From assembly GCF_017744555.1 (NCBI RefSeq), contig NZ_JAGIBD010000017.1, positions 1 through 64,000 on the forward strand: 64,000 nucleotides of DNA, written 5' to 3'. The notes beneath the pieces are model-generated. The model was not told the origin of the DNA. It was given only the letters and a program-made list of their open reading frames with translations, and ran no database searches. Origin of the DNA: Cellulomonas sp. GTDB taxonomy: Bacteria; Actinomycetota; Actinomycetes; Actinomycetales; Cellulomonadaceae. Shown here one piece after another: positions 60,201 to 64,000 of the stretch (the stretch's first letter is position 1; every line of letters begins with the position of its first letter). A program made the translations under genes and the position numbers.

Positions 60201-61241
60201 GCCGAGGACCACGCCGCGCGCGACAGCCAGCGCGGCGGCCCGCGGCCCGACGACCGCCAGGGCTCCGTCGGCGTCCCACGGTGCGCGTCCGTATGCAGCC
60301 GGGCCACCGTCGAGTGCGCGGACGGTCGACGCCACGAGCTCGGCCGGGTCGTCCACCTCCCGCATGCTCGGCGCGGCGTCCGGTGCTGCGTCCCGCTGTC
60401 CGTGGCCGGTCGCGAGCAGGAGGAGCGGGCCGGTCACGGCCGTGAGCAGCAGGAGCGGCTGCCGGAGCGCGACGGCGAGCGCGACCGACCCGACGAGCGG
60501 CGCGAGCGCCATCAGCCGGGCCGGACCGGCTCGGCCCGCCGACGGTGCACGCCGGCCGGACGCCGGGTCGACCGGCCCGGACCGGGCCCGCAGCACCAGC
60601 GTCGTCGCACCCGCCCGGAGCTCGTCGTCCGGCCGCCACCGCACCCACGCCCGACGTCCGACGCGCACCCTCCGCACGCCGTGCCACCACCGCGGGGCAC
60701 CGGGGACGAGCGTCGCGGCACCGTCGACCCGCACCCGCACGCGGACCCCGGCACGGCCGCGGCCGCAGCGCACCCGGACCCGGCCGAGGTCGGGGTCGGC
60801 GAGCGTCAGCCGGTCGCCGACGGGCACCGGGACCCCGGGGCCGTGGACCGTCGCCTCCCCGCCCGGCACCACGGGGTGCAGCCGTCCGCAGTCGGGGCCG
60901 GCGACGACGGCCACGTGCAACGACGCGTCGAGCGCGCTCTCGGCCTCCGCGCGGGCCCCGGGTCCCGGCCGCAGTCGGCTGCCCGCCACCAGCGGGTACG
61001 TGCCGACGCGGTGGGTGTCGTCGAGCACCGCGTCGTCGACGGCGATCCGCACGGTGGCGCTCGACCACCCCGCCCACCCGGTGAGCCGGGCCAGCTCGGG
61101 ACGCAGGCGGGAGACGGGCGTCCCGCGCTCGGCCTCGACGTCGGTCGCGACCAGGCCGGGACCGCGACGGGGGTCGGGGTGCAGAGCGGTGAGGAGCACC
61201 TCGACACGGTGCCGCACGCGACGGACCGCACGGCCGCCCAC
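57237..61241 (-). CDS. EssC/EccC-like FtsK/SpoIIIE ATPase
   Basis: About 1334 aa. An N-terminal beta-rich region (about 1-200) with FHA-like character, two membrane helices near 243-282, then three P-loop domains: GTTGAGKSE near 567, GGAGSGRTT near 890 and GPPGSGRSA near 1153; Walker B of the first is LLVVVDELRALV. This is the layout of the type VII secretion motor EssC/EccC. No WXG100 substrate or other type VII component is in the window. Start is uncertain: GTG 61241 is the longest, but GTG 61217 is equally possible and no ribosome site is clear. A 24-base exact tandem repeat lies between the second and third ATPase domain. Confidence 0.85.
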   Translation of the reverse strand: MGGRAVRRVRHRVEVLLTALHPDPRRGPGLVATDVEAERGTPVSRLRPELARLTGWAGWSSATVRIAVDDAVLDDTHRVGTYPLVAGSRLRPGPGARAEAESALDASLHVAVVAGPDCGRLHPVVPGGEATVHGPGVPVPVGDRLTLADPDLGRVRVRCGRGRAGVRVRVRVDGAATLVPGAPRWWHGVRRVRVGRRAWVRWRPDDELRAGATTLVLRARSGPVDPASGRRAPSAGRAGPARLMALAPLVGSVALAVALRQPLLLLTAVTGPLLLLATGHGQRDAAPDAAPSMREVDDPAELVASTVRALDGGPAAYGRAPWDADGALAVVGPRAAALAVARGVVLGELGTHLRRTLTILTGDPGAWAWAAAVAGPDDADGPHDADRLVVVDLARVTDETAARRAQATPGQRMLLVLPSRDQVPAWCRHVLEVGPASARLHGVADDPPPGARSGRRRTAGDDRGSRPVPLHAVSTATARAQVARTCGVREVNGPGTGTATHAARADFPAQVPLAGLPDVPGADARSVAAAWASGRRGLAVPVGRTSGLAPVEVDLVEDGPHALVAGTTGAGKSELLTTWVLAAALRHPPERLAVLLVDFKGGAGLGAVAGLPHVVDHVTDLDAARARRVLTGLRAELRRRERILAAHAARDVADLDPDDAATPPRLLVVVDELRALVDDVPDATATLVRLAAQGRALGVHLVLATQRPAGAVSADLRANTSLRIALRVADPADSLDVVEVADAALIPPSAPGRALLRRAAGPPEAVQVARPAGRAARPGRVALARPRHTLIAPDAVRSVVGSAQSLPAWAPAVPPRTPDDEIAAWVRAVREAAADRPGRPIPWVPALPDRVAVEDVAAGPGLALAVADVPDEQRRAPVRWDPQDGHLLVLGGAGSGRTTTLVTLGVEALRCGFAVHAVGLPPDAAAELRAHDAHGLLGTVARTDEQVRVARLAELLSAAAPGPAADGGCGRPAVLLVDDLPAALEALALLARGAGADRLTTLWRSGGAARVAVVASADVTGAAVRHGTHFRDRLVLRVPDAALDAVAGVPAPLSGPRPAPGRAVHVGPAGAVLCQVALPAAAPARRARPAVCTPRAVRRGSSGVVRVEALPRHVARPGVGGGVPPGVGGGVPLGVGGDDAAPVLVDVGTGLLIAGPPGSGRSAALTVVAAGLVAAGDRVLRLVDPASGPATGLPGVVDVQVGRDDVRAALDRAGGATVLVDDLDDLERMHPELVDAWARAAAGGQRFVAATTSQAALGAFRGLTPMLLRLRRSLVLDVHDPASAELVGARAAWLADPGDRPVGRGALVLGRTTTPVQVYAPERAGSTAVPGPSS
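57846..57893. repeat. Exact 24-base tandem duplication in the EssC-like gene
   Basis: Two identical 24-base units (57846-57869 and 57870-57893), each encoding an eight-residue P-G-V-G-G-G-V-P repeat in a linker. It is in frame and likely to change length by slippage. Confidence 0.85.
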
Positions 61242-61295
61242 CCGGAGGTCCGGGGGACGACCGTGCGGTCCACAGGTCCGCGCGTCGGCTCGGGG

Positions 61296-63806
61296 TCAGT
61301 CCACCGCGAGCGCCGCGACGGGCGACGTCCGGGCCGCAGCCCGTGCCGGGAGCACCGACGCGACGAGCCCGGCGAGCAGGGCGACCACGAGCACCAGCCC
61401 GAGGTCACGCCACGGCACCGCGAGCCGCAGGTCGCCCGTCTGGCCGAACGCCGTGGCCGCACCTGCCCAGCCGTACAGCAGCCCGAGGGCCACGCCGAGC
61501 ACGGCACCGACGACGGCGATGAGCATCCCCTCGACGGCGAGCATCCACCGCAGCTGCCGCCGGGTCAGCCCGATCGCCCGCAACGTCGCCGACTCGCGGC
61601 GGCGCTCGATGACCGACAGCGACAGGGTGTTCGCGACCCCGACGAGCGCGATGACGACCGCGACGGCGAGCAGCCCCACGACGACCGCGAGCAGCGACGA
61701 GATGAGCCGCTCGTAGCCCTGACGCTGCGCGGCTGCGCTGACCACGTTGACGGGGGAGTCGGGCAGCGCGTCGCGGACGTCCTGCAGCACCCGGGTGGGA
61801 TCGGCGGAGTCGTCGAGCCGGACCCAGACCACCGAGGTCGGGGCGCCGGGCGCGAGCCGCTCGAGCGTCGCTGGGGTGACCAGGGCCTCCTGCCCGCCCA
61901 GGTCGGTCCCGACCGTCTCCAGGTCGAGCGACGGCCCGTCGGACCTCAGCTCGCCGGTGTCCGGGTCCATCGCCTGCACCGCGACGGTCCCGTGGGCCTC
62001 GCCGGCCTGCTTCGGCAGGAGGACGGTGCCGTCGGTGAGGTGCTCGAGCGCCCCGGCGCTGCGCAGCACCCGGGCCGCCTGCTCGGGTTCGGGCGCGGCG
62101 ACGCGGAAGACCGAGTCCCCGACCTGCGCGAGCGCGACCGGGACGGGCACGACCTCGTCGACCCCCGGGACGTCGGAGATGACCGCGACGGCGTCCAGGT
62201 CCGTGCTCACGTCGTCCGTCTGCTCGACCGTGAGGTCCACGGGGTAGTGGTCGGCGAGGTCCTTCGCGAGCGACTCGCGGGCGCTCGCCGCGCCCGTGCT
62301 CATCATGACGACGAGCGTGACGCCGATGAGCAGCGCGGTGCTGGTCGCGGCCGTGCGGCGGGGGTTGCGGACCGTGTTGGCGGACGCGATCCGTGCGCTC
62401 GTCCCCGTCCGGGCGAGCAGCCGGCCCGCGAGCGACACGACGCGCGGCACCCAGAACACGGCGCCGAGCAGGATGCCGAGGAACGACACGGTGCCGGCGA
62501 GGATGCCGACCCCGAGCAGGGCGAGCTCGTTGCCGCTGGTGGCGCGGGACGCCGCGACGGTGAGCAGCAGGCCGGCGACCCCACCGACCGTGAGGACGGC
62601 GGAGAACGCGAACCGCACCCGGCCGGCCTTGCCGCTGACGGTGGGTGCGTCGGCCGGGCGCAGCGCCGCGACCGGGGGCACGCGGGTCGCCGCGCGGGCC
62701 GGGACGAGCGACGCGAGGACGGTGACGAGCGTGCCGACCACCAGCGGGACGAGCACGACCGTGGCGGTCACGTCGATGGTCCGGGGCAGCGGGACGCCGT
62801 CGCTCATGCCTCCGAGGATGCTGAGCGCGCCCTGCGCGAGCGCGGTGCCGGCGAGCAGCCCGACGACCGACGAGGCGGCGCCGAGGATCGTCGCCTCGAG
62901 CAGCACGGACCGGCGCAGCTGCCGCTTCTCCGCCCCGACGCACCGCAGCAGGGCGAGGAGCCGCACGCGCTGCGCGACGAGCACCTGGAACGTGTTCGAG
63001 ATGACGAGCGCGGCGACGAGCAGCGCGACGGCCGCGAAGCCGAGCACGACGGTGACCAGCACGTTCCCCTCGCCGGACACCTCGGACACCGCCTTCGCGG
63101 CGGCCTCGTCCTTGGTCAGCACGTCGAGCCCGGGAGCCGCGGCGGTGAGCTCGGCACGGGCGTCGGCCACGTCGCCCGTCGTCGCGACCAGGACGGTGTC
63201 GGCGCCGACGCCGTCGAACGTCGTCCCGTACCAGCGCGTGAGGTCGTCGGTGAGCCCGAGCCCGGCGCCGCCGTACTGCGACCACGCCCCGCGTGGGTCT
63301 CCGGCGATCCCGACGACCGTGAGCGTCTGCTCGGTCGGCTCGTCGGCGTCCTGAGCCCAGTACTCGGTGGTGAGCGTGTCGCCGACCTCGACGCGGAGCC
63401 GCTCGGCGGTCTTGGCGGGGATCGCGATCTCGCCGGACGCGGCGGGCATCGACCCGTCGGTGATGGTGAGCGACGCCAGGCGCTCGTCGGACGGCACCGG
63501 CAGGAGGTTCTGCCACTGGCGCGCGCCGCCCTTGCGCAGCTCGACGCCGCCGACGAACAGCGGGTCGGCAGCGGCGACCCCGGGCGTGCCCCGCACGTCG
63601 GCGAGCGAGCGCGCGGTGACGGTCCCGGTCGCGACGAGGTCCGCGTCGCCGAACGTGGCGGTCACGGCGTCGTAGCCGGTCCGCGTGATGACGCCGCCAG
63701 CGATCAGCGTCGTCGTGAGGAAGGCCGTGCCGATCGTGATGGCGATGGCCGCGGCGACGAGCCGCCCGGCGCTGCGGCGCATCTGGGCGAGGGTCAGCTG
63801 CAGCAT
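61296..63806 (-). CDS. ABC exporter permease with two FtsX domains
   Basis: 836 aa. MacB/FtsX-type permease in one chain: helix near 20-40, extracytoplasmic domain, three helices (about 255-370), a further helix pair (about 400-460), a second extracytoplasmic domain, and a final set of helices (about 700-830). Conserved signatures are the ERRRESATLRAIGLTRRQLR coupling segment near 740 and VLPARAAARTSPVAAL at the end, which repeats LVPARAATRVPPVAAL near 375. It pairs with the ATPase gene upstream (ATGA overlap). Typical cargo: lipoproteins or peptides. Confidence 0.9.
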   Translation of the reverse strand: MLQLTLAQMRRSAGRLVAAAIAITIGTAFLTTTLIAGGVITRTGYDAVTATFGDADLVATGTVTARSLADVRGTPGVAAADPLFVGGVELRKGGARQWQNLLPVPSDERLASLTITDGSMPAASGEIAIPAKTAERLRVEVGDTLTTEYWAQDADEPTEQTLTVVGIAGDPRGAWSQYGGAGLGLTDDLTRWYGTTFDGVGADTVLVATTGDVADARAELTAAAPGLDVLTKDEAAAKAVSEVSGEGNVLVTVVLGFAAVALLVAALVISNTFQVLVAQRVRLLALLRCVGAEKRQLRRSVLLEATILGAASSVVGLLAGTALAQGALSILGGMSDGVPLPRTIDVTATVVLVPLVVGTLVTVLASLVPARAATRVPPVAALRPADAPTVSGKAGRVRFAFSAVLTVGGVAGLLLTVAASRATSGNELALLGVGILAGTVSFLGILLGAVFWVPRVVSLAGRLLARTGTSARIASANTVRNPRRTAATSTALLIGVTLVVMMSTGAASARESLAKDLADHYPVDLTVEQTDDVSTDLDAVAVISDVPGVDEVVPVPVALAQVGDSVFRVAAPEPEQAARVLRSAGALEHLTDGTVLLPKQAGEAHGTVAVQAMDPDTGELRSDGPSLDLETVGTDLGGQEALVTPATLERLAPGAPTSVVWVRLDDSADPTRVLQDVRDALPDSPVNVVSAAAQRQGYERLISSLLAVVVGLLAVAVVIALVGVANTLSLSVIERRRESATLRAIGLTRRQLRWMLAVEGMLIAVVGAVLGVALGLLYGWAGAATAFGQTGDLRLAVPWRDLGLVLVVALLAGLVASVLPARAAARTSPVAALAVD

Positions 63807-64000
63807 CAGACGCCCACCGCCGGGGCGCCCGCGGGGCCGTCGAGCGTGCGCAGGGCGTCGAGGCCGGTGAGGACGGACTCGGGCGTCGGGTCGACGATGT
63901 CGCCCGCGACCCGACCGTCGGCCAGCATGACGACTCGGTCCGCGTACGCGGCGGCGGTGGGGTCGTGCGTGACCATGATGACCGTGCGGCCGAGCTCGCG
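63806..64000 (-). CDS. ABC exporter ATPase, C-terminal part (truncated by window)
   Basis: The last 64 codons of an ATPase gene that begins outside the window. The H-loop reads VIMVTHDPTAAAYADRVVML, followed by a short C-terminal tail, as in the LolD/MacB-type ATPases that serve FtsX-like permeases. It overlaps the permease start by ATGA. Confidence 0.9.
   Translation of the reverse strand, partial: RELGRTVIMVTHDPTAAAYADRVVMLADGRVAGDIVDPTPESVLTGLDALRTLDGPAGAPAVGV

Noticed and set aside
57237-61241. A type VII secretion locus
   Set aside because: Only the EssC/EccC-like motor is present; no WXG100 proteins, EccB, EccD, EccE or mycosin gene were found in the visible flank.
57451-61716. A very long open frame on the plus strand opposite the EssC-like gene
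   Set aside because: It is antisense to a clearly coding gene, is made mainly of Ser, Arg, Thr, Pro and Ala, has no family motif, and arises from the high GC content of the third codon position of the real gene.

Overview
The window looks like chromosomal DNA of a high-GC actinobacterium, most likely Cellulomonas or a close relative. The pointers are very high G+C third positions, many GTG starts, leaderless promoters, a WhiB protein, a PdtaS-type kinase, the actinobacterial HemH/ChdC heme genes, a nnaR-type regulator, and a GH10-CBM2 xylanase whose layout matches the Cellulomonas fimi enzyme Cex. No rRNA, tRNA, phage, insertion sequence or CRISPR array was seen.

Layout. 1-2.6 kb (minus): a tightly overlapping operon of a lipoprotein, an Nramp-superfamily transporter with altered metal-site motifs, two PRC-barrel proteins and a truncated gene at the edge. 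2.7-5.7 kb: epimerase, DsbA-like protein, SDR and SRPBCC protein. 5.7-8 kb (minus): nhaA and ppk2. 8-11.2 kb: Mop-domain DNA-binding protein plus modABC. 11.3-24.8 kb: nitrate/nitrite assimilation (narK, then nirB-nirD-siroheme synthase-nnaR-cbiX), interrupted by a sulfite-oxidase-fold membrane protein, a HIT protein, a VapBC toxin-antitoxin pair, an ABC-2 exporter and a DUF1697 protein. 24.8-29.5 kb: lipoprotein hydrolase, a YhgE/Pip-like membrane protein operon and a NYN protein. 29.6-32.4 kb: xylanase, divergent MarR regulator and flavodoxin-like protein. 32.4-40.3 kb: Ser/Thr kinase, a LacI regulator and an alpha-glucosidase/sugar ABC transporter operon. 40.4-42.7 kb: hemH, chdC and a META protein. 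42.7-49.1 kb: LLM flavoenzyme, glutamate dehydrogenase, a secreted Cys-rich protein and putA. 49.1-53.9 kb (minus): cello-oligosaccharide ABC transporter cebEFG with its LacI repressor. 53.9-57.3 kb: DUF2505 protein, pdtaS, whiB and a small membrane protein. 57.2-64 kb (minus): an EssC/EccC-like triple ATPase and a MacB/FtsX-type ABC exporter cut by the edge.

How it fits together. Three polysaccharide or sugar modules (xylanase, alpha-glucoside, cellobiose) each carry a recognisable operator near a local regulator, which suits a plant-polymer degrader. The nitrogen module is coherent: NarK imports nitrate/nitrite, NirBD reduces nitrite, the SAM-methyltransferase and CbiX supply siroheme, and NnaR (a HemD-like fold fused to a winged helix) probably controls the set. 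narK and nirB share an upstream motif with identical 29-nt internal spacing although they lie 7 kb apart. No nitrate reductase is present in the window. At least ten genes have a -10-like hexamer six or seven bases before the start codon, which points to leaderless transcripts and helped to choose starts.
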